A stretch of 64,000 nt of DNA from Kappaphycus alvarezii. Its lineage: Eukaryota > Rhodophyta > Florideophyceae > Gigartinales > Solieriaceae. The position numbers and the translations under genes are program-made. The DNA lies in assembly GCA_002205965.3 (NCBI GenBank), contig NADL03000011.1:620001-684000 (forward strand), read 5' to 3'. The notes beneath the pieces were generated by a model. The model did no database searches. It was not told where the DNA came from and saw nothing but the letters and a program-made list of their open reading frames with translations. Below are positions 25,720 through 37,676 of the stretch, one piece after another; position 1 is the first letter of the stretch; each line of letters begins with the position of its first letter.

Positions 25720-26680
25720 ATTGAGTATCTACTGTGTACACTGCAGGTCTGACTACACGGCTAAGAACTAACCGGATGTTCCACGTTAGGCACATGCAGT
25801 GGGCTCGAGATAGAATCGCCATTGCAACAGAAGACCACAGTGTGCAACTTATGCGCTGATAAAGACGTCTGCTGATCACTCCTGTGGTTGTGTTAGACTT
25901 CTCTGCGATGCGCAGGATGAAGTCCTCTAGGAACAGAATATAGGCGGGGGATGGGGCACCCACAGAATCGAAGGCCAGGGGCTGAAACTTGTAGTTTGAT
26001 TCCTGGAGGGCGTTGTGCGAAGGGGGCGGGATCCGGCGTACTAGTTTGCGCTCCAAGTCTTCGACTTTGTCTCGGTGGGCAATGTCGGCGGCGCCGCCGG
26101 CCATTTGCGTGGCCCATGTGCGCACGCCTTGTTTGAACGGAGAGACAACGGTAAGGTCGCAGGCTATGGGGCGGACCTGTTGGCCAGTGGGCAGGGGCGG
26201 GGGTTGAATGAGAATGTTCGCAAGGCGGATATTCGTTCACGGGACAAGAAGCAGGACCTCGTATTGGTAGTCCAGGCCCGCGGCGCGGGCAACGTAGTAG
26301 GCGAAAACGTTGCGTAGGGAGTTGTGGCGATGCGGGCGACCGAAGCCGGCTGGGCAGAGGTCCGCCGAGTGGTCGCCGAGTGCGTCCATAGTTTGGTTAC
26401 AATGGGCGCAGGTGAGCGGGCGAGAGTCGTCATATACGGGGAGGCCGAGGTGCGGCGAATCATGATCTCCCAGTGGGCCGAGGACACCACCGTAGCGGTT
26501 GTGGGGTGGGCGATGAGAAATGCGGCGGCGGGGCTGTTCAGGGCTGTTCTAGCATAGAGTGTGATCTGTAGTTTACTTAAACCCGAGTAGCGGGATAGTT
26601 TCCGAACGAAGGCAACGATCAACGGTAACCAAACAGCTCGCTTACCAAGACTTGCGAAAACACAGACCAAGTTGCCATGA
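25720..26680 (-). mobile_element. Non-LTR retrotransposon C-terminal fragment, copy B
   Basis: This is a better preserved relative of the fragment at 3970-4820. In order on the minus strand: a CxxC then GDH...C region near 26.40 kb, an RPHRHNSLRNVFAYYVARAA block, RLANILIQ (RPADI-type), a LTVVSPF block, an Ala/Glu-rich helix region, and FQPLAFDS...PAYILFLEDFILRIAE. These follow the reverse transcriptase in many algal and protist non-LTR elements. Parts lie in different frames, so the copy is broken. No polymerase core is present upstream, which indicates 5' truncation. Confidence 0.65.
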
Positions 26681-26689
26681 ATTTGAATA

Positions 26690-27840
26690 AATTACGCTTG
26701 ACGAGCGATGAGTAGGATCGTCCCATACTTTTTGGTCATTACTCGTCTAGTAGAAAGATTTTCCAGGACACCTTTATTACGAAGTTATCTTAGCACATCC
26801 ATTGGAAAGCATACAAGGTTGCTTTTATTGCTGAAATTGGCAAGGAGCTTTATTTCAAGGACCTGGTGCGGCAGATGTTCAGAGAATGGTTAGCTGCAGG
26901 ATCGAAGGCGATCCCAGCTTCACTGCAGCAGTTAGGATAACATTCCGTTTACATTTTGCAGATGAGCTTTAAAATTTTGCTAGGGATGGATAGGACAGGT
27001 GCGTGCACTGTGTCATTCCTCTTTTCATAGTTGAGGAAAATGAGGTGTGTTTACTGCGGGAGCTCGGAAGGCTGACGACCAGGGGATTCTATGGGCAAGA
27101 CGTTGTGTAACAAAGGAGATAGTTGGCCAATGCTAGGAATAGTTAGGCTGCAACCTGCAAGAGATCGAGTAAATTGCACAAACAAGGTGTAGAACATGGT
27201 ACTCCCCGGCCGCTGAACACCACTGCTCGTTCTCTTTACTCGGTAAGCACACAAACAGATATTATGTAGCAAAACCTATGCATATAAACTAGTGCATCCG
27301 AAGGGACATAAACGGATGCCGTTACATATAACAAAGCAGACGGTCGCATCATGAAGCAAGCACCAGATGCCAAGTAATATAATTTAACTTCATAGGTGCC
27401 GCATGATCCCTGAGGGTATCCGGATCCATGTTAATTCCCTCGCTTTCTCTCATGAGGTTTGCTATGCCGCGAAGAGGGAAGAACCATGGAGGTTCAAGTG
27501 TACATTGGGTCTGGTTTATGAGATACAATAGGTTGGGGCATTTTGGTTTCTTTCTTGGGAGTTTCAGTTTTTAGAGTCCAAAATGTCCCGACGCCTGACT
27601 GTAAAGTACAATACTGTAGAAATCAAAAGCCGACTTTACCTGATTGTGCCTGTTGCACCAAACAACACGTGGACAATATCTTTGGCGATCCAATCAGCTT
27701 CTAGCCCACTCATGCAATCCGATGTGAAGAAATCGCCGATCGCCGTTCCCCCAATACCAATTGATCATCCACGCCGTCAAGTCACATCGCAGCGAAGCAA
27801 ACGAAACACAACCTTCATCAGATACCTTATCGCCACACGA
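26690..27840. other. Spacer upstream of the succinyl-CoA ligase gene
   Basis: No gene recognised. A TACAATACTGTA-type site at about 27605-27618 lies some 270 bases before the ligase ATG. The + frame that opens at 27583 runs into the ligase gene in another phase and is only partly real coding sequence. Confidence 0.4.
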
Positions 27841-27884
27841 CCCATTTCTCTCCGATCCTGTTCCCCAATCCCCCCACCTAACCC

Positions 27885-28814
27885 ATGGCGTCAGTCGCCG
27901 TTTCCCGCGTCTCATCTTCCCTGCTCCGTCCGGCCCCTTCGGTCTCGCAGCCACCCGTGTTCTCTTCCAAGGTTTCACGGCAAGCAAGGCACCTTTCACG
28001 CGGAGCAAGCTATTGCGTATGGAACCACTGTTGTTGGCGGTACCAATCCCAAACGTGCCGGCCAGACGCATCTTGGTCTCCCTGTTTTTGCTACGGTCGC
28101 GATGCACGTGCTGACACCGGAGCTGATGCATCTGTGATCTTTGTGCCGCCGATGGGCGCGGCGGATGCTATTGTGGAGGCGGTGGAGGCGGAGATGCCGT
28201 TGGTTGTTTGTATTACGGAAGGGATTCCGCAGCGGGATATGGTTAAGGTCAAGAGTGTGATGAAGGACGCGACAAAGACAGGTTGATTGGGCCCAATTGT
28301 CCGGGGATTATCAAACCCGGTGCATGCAAGATCGGTATTATGCCGGGCATATTCATCAACCAGGCAGTATTGGAGTGGTTTCTAGATCGGGAACGTTGAC
28401 GTACGAGGCAGTGCATCAGACCAGTGAGGTTGGATTGGGGCAGAGTTTGTGTGTGGGTATTGGAGGCGATCCATTTAATGGCACAGATTTTGTTGACTGC
28501 TTGGATTTCTTTTTAAAGGACGACGATACCAAGGGCGTGGTCATGATTGGTGAAATTGGAGGGCAAGCGGAGGAACAGGCTGCCGAGTTTTTAAAGCAGA
28601 ATCCCGTTAAGAAGCCGGTCGTAGGGTTTATTGCAGGCGTTACGGCCCACCTGGTAGAAGAATGGGACATGCGGGCGCAATCGTAGCAGGCGGCAAAGGA
28701 ACTGCGGAGGGGAAAATCGAGGCAATGGAGGCTGCCGGTGTAACAGTGGTTAGGTCGCCGGCAAAGCTGGGAGTTACAATGTTGGAGAGGATGAAGGAGG
28801 GAGGATTGGCCTAG
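27885..28814 (+). CDS. SUCLG1: Succinyl-CoA ligase alpha subunit, mitochondrial (frame-broken in this sequence)
   Basis: Interconverts succinyl-CoA and succinate with nucleotide phosphorylation in the TCA cycle, as a heterodimer with a beta subunit. The start ATG has a C/T-rich leader and begins a short Ser/Arg/Val presequence fitting mitochondrial import. Family blocks follow in order: LFQGFT then [87 protein letters not shown], and RRMGHAGAI with the phospho-histidine. Length (~310 codons) is close to the family norm. At least six one-base frame changes are needed, each equal to a missing base in a doublet or short run (for example near 27985, 28105, 28280, 28346 and 28652). No inactivating substitution is seen. 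It converges with the PIF1-type gene, stop to stop, about 215 bases apart. Confidence 0.9.
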
Positions 28815-29030
28815 CATCCACAAAACACAATGCGGCATACTGTCGTCGGAATGACTGCAGTTGTGGGTTTGCTGACATTTAAACTGATTTTCATCTTAAT
28901 CCTAGATGGTGCCACTAACACTTTGGTAAGACGGACTGTCCTTGCCGTTTCGAGCTGCCTCCGACATCGTTGACGGGCCGCGAGAGAATCCAAAGTCTCT
29001 TTCGGATATGGCAACTACCATTGTCTAGGG

Positions 29031-31050
29031 CTATCCTGTGACATTTTCTGCGCCTCTTCTGCTCCAACTCTCGTAAAAACTGACCACTTTCTCATGTGTT
29101 TTCACTCTTAGCATCAAATGTCCTCAATCGTAACTTTTGAATTGAAGTGGCTCTCGACAAAGCAACGTACACTTGTCCGTAATCAAAAGCATTTCCTAAA
29201 TCCGTTTCCACATCTTCCAAGGTCATGCCCTGGGACTTGTGAATTGATAATGCCCAACCCAAAATGAGCGGATCTGAGTGCGAGTAGCGATCACCTGCCC
29301 ATCAATGCCCTTCACTTCCCAAGTCACCGGACCCATCACGCAGTACCTCTTCTTCCCGCTGCTCGCATGCCGATCAAACACCACTACGGGCGATATACAA
29401 TGTAAGCGATCGCAAGGAAGAACAGTTTCCCCAGTATTAATCCCAGCATTTTGTAGAGATAGCTGGATCTCTTCGTGGTCTAACTGCATCACATCTCCTC
29501 GTCCAAATCCAAGCTGTCATACTCCTCAGGGCTGGCCTTCATTCCGCGTCTTCCTCCGTGACAAAGCGTCGGAAAAGGTAAGCACCATCCGACAACTTCC
29601 CCCGCTGCCCCATTACAAATTCCATTTGCTGTATCAATATTTTTCACACACAACACTCGACACCCCGTTTTCAACTCCACCGACGGCAAGCATGTAGTGC
29701 CATTTTCCAGCATCTGCCGTGCAATGCTCACCGTCAGAGTTCCCAAGTTGGACCTCGTAATCTCATCTCGTGCCACATATCTGACGCCTTGATATCTCAA
29801 CTTCCTTAGCTGCGTATCGTTCTCTATTGCTACCTGCTTCCGGAATGAGTACAGTTTTGTAAAATGAACTCTCTCTCCATTCTCATCCGCCTCCTCCCTT
29901 TTTCCATACCCAATCGAGCAAGCATCAATTACTTTTTTCGTCCAACCTGTAACGACCCCTGTCGAATCTCATTCAACAATCCCACAAACTTTCTATCCCC
30001 TTGACGATGAACAACTCTTAGAACAAATGTATTGCGTATAGCTTCTTTCCATGCCTTTGATTCGAAAGCAAAATACTTGATATTACTATCCCGATATCCA
30101 TACTCTGACACCTTTACCGGAGGCAACTGAAAAAAATCACCGCAACAATAACTTGCAAGCCACCAAACGGGACATCACGGTATAACTCTCCCTTCTGAAA
30201 AACGTCAATCCTCCTCCTTTTGTTCCCTTTAGAACTTGCAAGTCCTAACCCGGATCCCTCGCCTCTTTGATAACAGCCTCAATCTTATCAAACAAGAAGC
30301 TGTCAATCATGGACACCTCATCAATGACCAACGTATGCAATTTTGGAACCTCTCTCGCAAGCGATTATCGTTCCTGCCCTTTGCCCTCAACCTTTCAATA
30401 GGATCCAGTCCGATTCCAATGGCAGCCAACGAATGAATGGTACTACCGCCGACACCAACGGCCGCACAGCCGGTGCTCGCCGTGACGGCAACATGCTTCC
30501 CCTGCTGACGCAATTGACGTATGATTTGTTTAAGGACATAGCTTTTACCAGTCCCCGCACTACCGGTAAGGAAGAAGCTCTGGCCTGATAGAGCGGCTGC
30601 CATTGCCTCAGCTTGGTAGGGATCGGCTGGAATTCGGACGGACTGGCCTGCAGTGTGGAGATTTCCTCAGATTTGGATGGTGCTTCGGAAAAGTTCATGG
30701 TGATAAATCGATTGACAGTCGGAGTTGGTACTGGAACGTTGGTTAGTGGATGCAGACGAGGTGGTGTAGTGTTGAGGGTTGGTTTGGCGGAGGGTAGGTT
30801 GCCAGCCGGCGAGGGCACGATCGATGTTGGAGATGATAGTCCGGCGGCGCTGCTGGGCAGCGTGTAGGTCATCGGATTGATTTTTGTTTTGATTAATCAA
30901 GTTAGAAATGTCCTTTAAACTGGGGGAGCCGGGGGGAGGGCCAGTCTGGGTGGCGAGGGCGTAAATTTCAGGGCTTTCGAGGGCACGGAGAAAGTCCTCA
31001 TCTGTGGGTTCGTATGTTGGTTGAGGAGTGGCCGATTGTAACTGGGTCAT
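29031..31050 (-). CDS. PIF1: PIF1-type DNA helicase (frame-broken in this sequence)
   Basis: A superfamily 1B 5'-3' DNA helicase, whose relatives act in telomere, replication-fork and mitochondrial DNA maintenance. A ~150-residue polar N-terminal region opens at ATG 31050. The core follows: Walker A GSAGTGKS (30541-30564), TASTGCAA, a [11 protein letters not shown] motif, Walker [10 protein letters not shown] (about 30304-30330), VIVA-(G)DFFQLPPV (about 30115-30150), a LKTGCRV...KNID...NG...G block (about 29580-29660), [12 protein letters not shown] (about 29230-29265) and YVALSRA. Total about 670 codons. About eight frame changes are required; most equal one missing base, while two (near 30.7-30.8 kb and at the 3' end) have the opposite sense. 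The motifs are intact, so a functional gene with sequence errors is preferred over a pseudogene. A transposon-borne helicase is less likely because no Rep domain is present. Confidence 0.85.
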
Positions 31051-31116
31051 GGTTGAGAGGATGAGGCTGTTGAGCTTGAGATTGGTGGTGGCAATTGATT
31101 TCGAGAGTGGTCAATA

Positions 31117-31167
31117 GAACAAGTCAAAGAGCAGGTCATCGAGCGGGTCATCGAGCGGGTCACCGAT
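31117..31167. repeat. 12-bp tandem repeat between divergent genes
   Basis: About four imperfect copies of a 12-base unit (CGGGTCATCGAG type) lie head to tail. They sit 70-120 bases upstream of the PIF1-type ATG and about 530 bases upstream of the BAR-type ATG, so they may fall in a shared promoter or 5' leader. The repeat is seen directly; a regulatory role is inferred. Confidence 0.7.
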
Positions 31168-31499
31168 CGGCCAAGTTCAGTACCGGCAAGGAGATTAAAG
31201 CCGATAAAAAATTCCATGCCCGCTGTAGCCGTTCACTGCTTCCCCCGCTTCCACAATGTATATTGGCACGGACTTGAGTTAGTTTGGATGCCGTATGGTT
31301 TGGGTTCACTTTTGGAGGGAAAAAAATATTCCGACACGTATACAAGTGTTTCAAATGAAAATACATTCTGTGTAATGCAATTAACCTCGGTTTCTCCCAA
31401 GAGCAATTACTTGATGATTGCTGAATGGTAACGAATCACCAATTAAAAAGCGCCAAGTTTTTAGGTCGGTCCGTAATGCGTTTGGTGTTTCGCTGTCTC

Positions 31500-31696
31500 T
31501 GCTCACTCCCTAATCCACGTGTCACATACAGTACTCTAGCCTCTTCAGCCAACATCACCTGTTCGCCTCCACCCCTCACTCGCTCCGAACCATCCCGTCC
31601 CCTTCCAACCCTCAACATTCCGCTCACTGTTCCCCCTTGTATTCACTCCTTCGTTTCCGCAGGAACCGTGCTCCACAAACTCATAATTCCTCCACA
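31500..31696 (+). promoter_or_regulatory. C/T-rich leader of the BAR-type gene
   Basis: A pyrimidine-biased stretch runs almost to the ATG at 31697, with a TACAGTACT site at about 31526-31534. The same combination is found before other host genes here. A TATA box was not identified. Confidence 0.4.
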
Positions 31697-32686
31697 ATGG
31701 CTTCCTCTTGGATGAAAGACCTCCAAGACCGTATGAAACGCGCCTCAAATGACGTCAACGTCGCCCTTCAACCCCGCGTCCAAATGGCCAAACGTTCCCT
31801 TGAGGCCTCGTTGCAACAAATCGGACTCAAACCTGGTCGTGAAATCTACCAAGATGACCAGCGCCTCTTAGACGCCGTCGTTGAACTCGACCTGCTTCGT
31901 TCTTTACTTCAGAAAATTTCGTCGGCTGTCGAGCAGCACCGTACACGTCTGTTAGATGTCGCTCGTTCTGAGAACGCCCTCGCTACTATTCTTTCCTCTC
32001 CAAATGATAATTTGCTCACTCTTTTGCGCAAACAACTTTCACCAGGCAGAGTTGATGTTCAATTGTCCCTGGGCGCTGCACAACTCAGCGCAAGTAATGC
32101 CGTGAGTCGCTTCGCCTTGGATATGTCACTCCCATGGCCGACTTGTCCCGCACCTTTGATGAGGCCTACACAGGAAAGATTACACCTTTACTGAAACGCT
32201 ATGTTTCCCAAAAGAGTGAATATCTAAGGTTCATAAGGCAGGCAAATGCCGCCGAAGATCCTGTCCGGAAGGAAAGTTTGAACTCCATGGCACAATCAGC
32301 CGTCCCGATGTGGAGGGCTACCAGCGATACGTTAATGTCTGAGATTCAGAGTTTGCTTTCGTATACCACTATGCATTTGAGTGAATGGACTTTGAATGTC
32401 GCACAGGCAGAGGCAGAGACCTATGGAAGGTCAGCTAGGATTTTCGAGCAACCGGCAAGAGAGGCAGAGACCGCCCAGAATGAGTCGTCTTTATGAGCAA
32501 CTGCATGCCTTCTATCACGGGTATGCCTTGGATTTACATGAATAGACGGTGCTTGGTGCAGCGTGTATATTTTGATAGGTTTTTTTGTTACTGATGCAGG
32601 TGTTGCTGCGAGATGACTTGAGGATCGCCGCCGAATTCATGTCGGCGATGGAGCCCATCGGTGGACGGAAGAGAGGAGTGTTCTAG
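31697..32686 (+). CDS. Probable BAR-domain protein
   Basis: The product (MASSWMKDLQDRMKRASNDV...) is almost entirely charged, heptad-rich helix. The pattern resembles BAR domains that dimerise into curved membrane-binding bundles: an N-terminal amphipathic helix, a long helix rich in Leu/Gln/Arg, and a central ITPLLKRYVSQKSEYLRF helix. One frame change at about 32132 (CTCCC before ATGGCC; one C short) joins frames 31697-32130 and 32134-32496. The frame stops at 32496, but a coding-like continuation RLYEQLHAFYHG precedes a possible 79-base intron (32521-32599, GTATGC...GATGCAG), then VLLRDDLRIAAEFMSAMEP and a stop at 32684-32686. The splice joins in phase only if another base is missing. A generic coiled-coil protein remains possible. 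Confidence 0.5.
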
Positions 32687-32927
32687 CGGGCAACTGGGCC
32701 GGTAGCGTTAGTTATTGATTGAGAGCGCGTATAATGGGAAATATTCCACTCCTGAGTTGCCTACATACGGTCAACAGAGATAAACGCGTCGCGTTCATTG
32801 TAAATACCTCGTGTGTAAGGACGGCATGGAAATGATTTTGTCTTCAGAAATTGGACGAGAACTTTGAGACCACCTCGGCATGGTTTTAATAGCTGATTGT
32901 CGACAAGTTGGGTTTTTCCTGTGCTAC

Positions 32928-35069
32928 TTAATTTTTTCCGCGAGGCTTAACTGACTTTCGCGCATTTGCTCTTACGTCATGCTTCCCACGGCAAGTCTTC
33001 ATAGAATCTAGGTTTGATTCGCGGGCCGGTTGCCCTTTTTTAGCTAGTCGCAAACGTAATCGGTTTCCAGTGAAGTAAGCGAGTGCAGCTCGCCAACACT
33101 CTCTACGACATATCCCCGCTAGAACCAGTTCCAACACTTCATACGACGTTACCATACCATCTGTCGATTCATCCGGTAACTCAGAAGGATGAAGGGAGCT
33201 AGATTTGGATACTCCCGGAGGAACCATGGTCCCGTTCTTTTCCTTCTTCGCAGCCTTGGCCGCTTTCTTGGCCTCTCGCTCAGCTTTCTCCTCCAAACGT
33301 GCAGTTGAAGCCCGCACCTCATCACAAAACTCTCGAAGCATTCTTAAAACGTCTTCTTGTCTCCCTCGAGCCGCTTTATTGCGCTCTCCAAAATGCGCCT
33401 GCATTGACTGCAGTTTGTCCATCATCAGTGCTCTAAGGGACACAATTTCTTCGCGAACTTTGACAGCTTCTTCGGAAAATGCCACCATATCTTCTCTGAA
33501 TTGAGCGAGCATAGGATCGTCACCAATTTGCTTAATTTGCTCCCCAACATTAGTTACACTGTCTAGAAGACTTTGGACATCCTCACCAATCGCATCGAGA
33601 GATATTGTCGCGCTCCTCTCCAGTGTGGGCATGTCATCGATTGGGAGAGCCCATGCCTGATCCTCTGTGCAAAATGCGGACTAGATAGTCTAATAAAGAA
33701 TCACCTTTTGCATCTTTAACAGTGGAGAGCATCGCCAATGCCTCAAGTTTGAACCATGGGCACCACCACGGCCAGTTCCCGAATTGAGAAAGTTTCCGAG
33801 CACAAGGATTGTTTCCAAGACTTTCTTCAGCTTGCTTGAGTTCATAACTTCCACTGGAATCATTGCATACGTATCCATATTCCGAATGACATCCACCGCC
33901 TCTTCATTGAATGTTTTCGCAGCAAGTGCACATATGAGTTTTCCTCGGAGTCCGAAAGAGTTGCTAAATCCATCATATACGCATCAGTCTTGTCGACTTG
34001 GTCTCGAATATTCTGATGTTGCAGTAAAAGCTGCTCTTCCTCAGGGGTCGGACAAATGAGCAAGAGTGCTTGCAATGTCCCAGTGTCAAGCCCCTTGTAT
34101 GTTGGGACTCTACAACATCCTTAATCTCTCCGCAGACATCTTGAGGTTAGCAAGTAAAATGTTAATATTGTGCTTCCTCTTTGTGCCAAACTTCTGGCTT
34201 CGCTTCCTCTGCTTCAACCACAAACTGAGCAGCAACATCCACTCCGAAAGTTCGTCAATTTCGTCCTCGTTCAATTGGACAACGCCTTCCTCCAATGTCG
34301 TCCAAAATGTGCCGTTGAGTAGATTCTTAGGCACTTTTGCCCATGAAGTGGTTTCTTCTTGCGTCCTCGTGCCTCATTATTTTTAGCAGCAAGCGCTCCA
34401 ACAGGGGGCTTCGGAACAGGAGGAGCCGGGATCAATCGCGCCAGGGCCTGCAATACCAGTTGGTGAGGACTTGTCTGAATTTGGACTGCTAGCAAGTCCC
34501 GCTGCCGCTCTCTTTTCAGCAGCAGCCTTTGCCACATCGGCGGCGCTGGGTGAACTTGCGTTACTCCCATCTCCGCCGGGCGCCTCCTTTTCCGCCACCT
34601 GGTCCTCCTCTCCGCTTCCACCGCCGCCACTACCACCTTCCGTTCCCAGTGCCATCTCCCCGCCATTTCCGCTGCCCTCACCACTACCACCCCCATTGCC
34701 CTTTCCTTTCCCACCTTTTCCTTTTCCCCGCCCCCGCCCCCTACCCCGTCGGCATATGCATCGGAATTGATACAAGTTCTCCGTTTTCAGTTTTTGTTCC
34801 TTTGTTCTTCGGGTCTACACCAATCCACGCTGTAATGACATTACCATCCTTATCGACACCGCTACAACCTTCCTTCGACGTCCTCTTCCAAGGGGGCCGA
34901 CTTGCCTTTGCCTAACTGCGTACCGAGCGGGATCGATATAGAACCCAAATTGACCCTTCTCGAAACGAACGAATTCCCCCGCCATTGTCTCAAGCCTCTT
35001 AAGAACATCCGGACCAAGCCTCTCTTCCAAAGTGATGCGAGCATCATCTCTTTTTGCGCGACGAGACAT
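32928..35069 (-). CDS. Formin (FH1-FH2 actin nucleator; frame-broken in this sequence)
   Basis: Formins nucleate and elongate unbranched actin filaments. The ATG at 35069 is the first in its frame after a stop. Order: N-terminal domain (SRRAKRDDARITLEERLG, then a GFYIDPARY block, then a DKDGNVITAWIGVDP-like stretch), a Gly/Lys-rich low-complexity linker (~34740-34620), a very short FH1 (PAPPVPKPP, ~34410-34440), then FH2: LNGTFWTTL, KRKHNINILLANLK, ICPTPEEEQLLLQHQN, the hallmark GNFLNSGTGRGGAHG, KLEALAML, LLDYLVRIL, and the C-terminal helix down to FGERNKAARG. A coiled, Lys/Ala/Glu-rich tail follows. Several one-base frame changes interrupt it. The FH1 has only one short Pro cluster, fewer than usual for profilin recruitment. 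It converges with the BAR-type gene. Confidence 0.85.
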
Positions 35070-35129
35070 TGCTTGTTGCTCTTCTGACCCACCTCTACTA
35101 GATTTCAGGAGATCCTTTCCACCTCGCAA

Positions 35130-36132
35130 CTCACTCAGCCTAGGAAGCTACTTCTGCGCTCCGAGCGTGAATTGTTCGCCAGAAATCGAGAAGCTTGACC
35201 AGACGCGAAACTAAGAATAGGATTCCAAGCTAGAATGAGAAATGGAATTGCTCCACAACAAAAGCTACTTTGATTTAACGCTGAGCAAAGAGCTCGATAT
35301 CGTCATTAGACAAAACAGCTTATCTGCAGAGGAAAGACATTACGCCTAACGTTCTCAACACTGAAAATATGTAAACTGGCAAAATATATGGGAGCGTATA
35401 GAACGCTCGTTTCCCTGACACACGATTGAATTGGTGTCAGTTGCAAGCCTGATGGATTACTGATATATTTACAAAGAATGCTGTTTGCTTTTGGCAGGGC
35501 GACAGAAAAATTTTGGACACGTACGATATTCACGGCGGGAGTAATGCGAGTCCGAGAGGACTTCAAACGGGTGCGGCATGGTTGTGAAATGAAAGGACAG
35601 AGGTTTACACCCCATTGATACCAACGTCCTTATTGAAATAGAAAGATTGGTATGTTCTTTACGGAACTTTGAAACCTAGCTTTCAATTGCGTCCTACATT
35701 GCTCTAGAAAATTAGGCCGATGATTTACAGACAAGTGCTTACTACTCCAAACTACTCCCAACTGATAAGCTTCCCGCTGCGGGTGCGCACATTGTTGCAG
35801 TATTGGCGAAGGCGTAGACCAGAGGTTAGAAAATAACCCCTGCAAATTTCAGACCATTGTTTATTCTGGGCGACATGGCGATGTAGAGAGAACAAGTTTT
35901 ATACTTGCCTGGCTCTCTATTCTACGGAGAAGCCTTAGAGGGTATGCCACGCTAAACATATGGTGACCTTCACCGCAAAAGATTGCAATAAGAATAGCTA
36001 GCGGAGTGTACAAAGATTCATCGACCCCTCTATGATTGTAAAACATCCTCACACAGTGTTTCGAGCCTTACTCCCTCTTGCACGGTCCTGAAGCTATCTA
36101 ATCGTCATCTGCTTACAAAAGCCTCACTCTAA
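35130..36132. other. Spacer between formin and WD40 genes
   Basis: About 1 kb that must include the formin promoter and the WD40 3' region. Short minus-strand frames (35306-35566, 35630-35845, 35861-36052) show no motif. No element is recognised. Confidence 0.4.
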
Positions 36133-37676
36133 TCAGTTAGTTGCAATCATAGCGTCCAGTCGTGCAGCAAGAGCACTCAACTGATCTGACACTGCACTAA
36201 TCTTGTTCACCGGTTCCTCATAGTCCAACGCCGTATCCACCTTTCTCGGATTTGCAGCTAACAACGCGCGAACGTTTGCCGCATTCACCAAGTTCTCTGA
36301 CGCCTCAACTGCTTTTTCAAAGTATCAACCTCAACATCCTTCGCTTTCAATTTTGCACTCAAACTCTCTAGTTGCTCTTCAGCCATCGCCTTTTTCTCCG
36401 ACTCCGCGAGCAACTCTTCCAAATCTTTTATCCGCGTTATGGCATTCACTAACTCCGCGGCGACTTGTCAAATTTGGGGAGCTTGTCTGCACTCACCGCC
36501 ACTGCCTTCTTCAAAGTCTCTGTATCCACAGGCTCTTCCTTTTCCCCTGGCGACTCGAGGTGTACTGCTTCTGAAACCACCACTTCCTCCACTGGACCCA
36601 AAGGGACAGGGGATCGTCTTCTCATCTCATTTGGCTCGGCTTCCTTCTCTGCTATCAGTGGCTCCGCATCTAGCGCCTTGGGCACCTCTCCGTGCTCTTC
36701 TCCAACTCTTGTCCTACATCGATCAAGACCCCTTCCACGCCAAGTTCGCATCTGCACCGCCAATGTCCCACAAGAAAACCCTGCCATCCTCACATCCCGA
36801 TACCACCAAACCCCCCTTCTTCGCCACATCTACCGCCAAAACGGTATCACCATGACCCTCCAACACTGTTCCCTCTCCTTTATCCAAATCCCAAACCCTA
36901 ACCGTCGCGTCAGTACTCCCCGACACAGCAGTTCCATCCGCAGTAACTGCGACATCCCAAACTCGATACTCATGTCCTTTCAACACAAAACGCTCCTTCA
37001 TCATGATCAAATCCCACACGCGCACAGTCTTATCACCACCGCAACTCACAACCACAGGCTTCCCGCCCCCTGCCATGTCCACCGCATGAACCCATCCGGT
37101 ATGTCCTTTAAACACATGCACGGCCGTCGACGCCGTGGCACGAACATCCCACAATCGAACCGTGCGATCACGACCTGCAGACGCAACAAGTGTAACCGGC
37201 TGATCGGCGTCTAATGACGCGGCGACGGCAATGTCGCGAACTTCATAGCGATGACCGGCCAGACGTGCGATGGAGTGGCGGGTTTCCGCGTCCCAGACAC
37301 GGACAATTCCATCCTTTCCTGATGTGGCAACTGCACTTGAGGAGGAAATGGCGGCAATGGCAGTAATTCTTCACCTCCATGAGCTGCAGAGACGGTGTAG
37401 GATGGGGAAAGAGAGGGCGTTGTTGTAGAGAGATGTCGAAACGTTTGAAAGAGCCACGAGAATCGGAGTGTAGAGAACTGTGGGAGCGGGAAAGGAGATA
37501 GAAGTGAGGGAAGGGTTTGGGAGAAGGTTTTCAGGGGATGGCAGAGGGAGGGGGGAGTTGGAGAGGGCGGGGAGGGGGATGAGGGAGAGGTTGTGGTGGC
37601 CGGCGGCTGCGGCCAGGTGTGTCGCTGACGGGCTCAGGGAGAGGCAGGGGATGGGGTGGGGGGAGAAGGCAGTCAT
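36133..37676 (-). CDS. WD40-repeat protein with C-terminal coiled coil
   Basis: A beta-propeller scaffold protein. At least five canonical WD repeats are readable: GKDGIVRVWD, GRDRTVRLWDV, GGDKTVRVWDL, STDATVRVWDL and EDGRVFLWDI, each preceded by GH-type turns (LAGHRYEVRDIAV, FKGHTGWVHAVDM, LKGHEYRVWDVAV, LEGHGDTVLAVDV). The N-terminus from 37676 (MTAFSPHPIPCLSLSPSAT) probably forms one or two weaker blades; an alternative in-frame start lies at 37733. After the propeller come an acidic, Pro/Glu-rich linker and a Leu/Glu/Lys coiled coil ending at 36133. Propeller plus terminal coiled coil recalls coronins, but no coronin-specific signature was recognised. About three one-base frame changes interrupt it (near 37375, 36720 and 36330). 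It is divergent from the BED fusion gene (~470 bases between ATGs). Confidence 0.8.

Noticed and set aside
27583-28137. The 184-codon + frame as an independent gene
   Set aside because: Only its last third is real coding sequence, as the second frame of the succinyl-CoA ligase gene. The first part has no protein features.
29031-31050. Helicase gene as part of a Helitron
   Set aside because: No HUH Rep domain, TC start or CTRR hairpin end was recognised nearby. The gene sits in a host gene island with a host-like neighbourhood.
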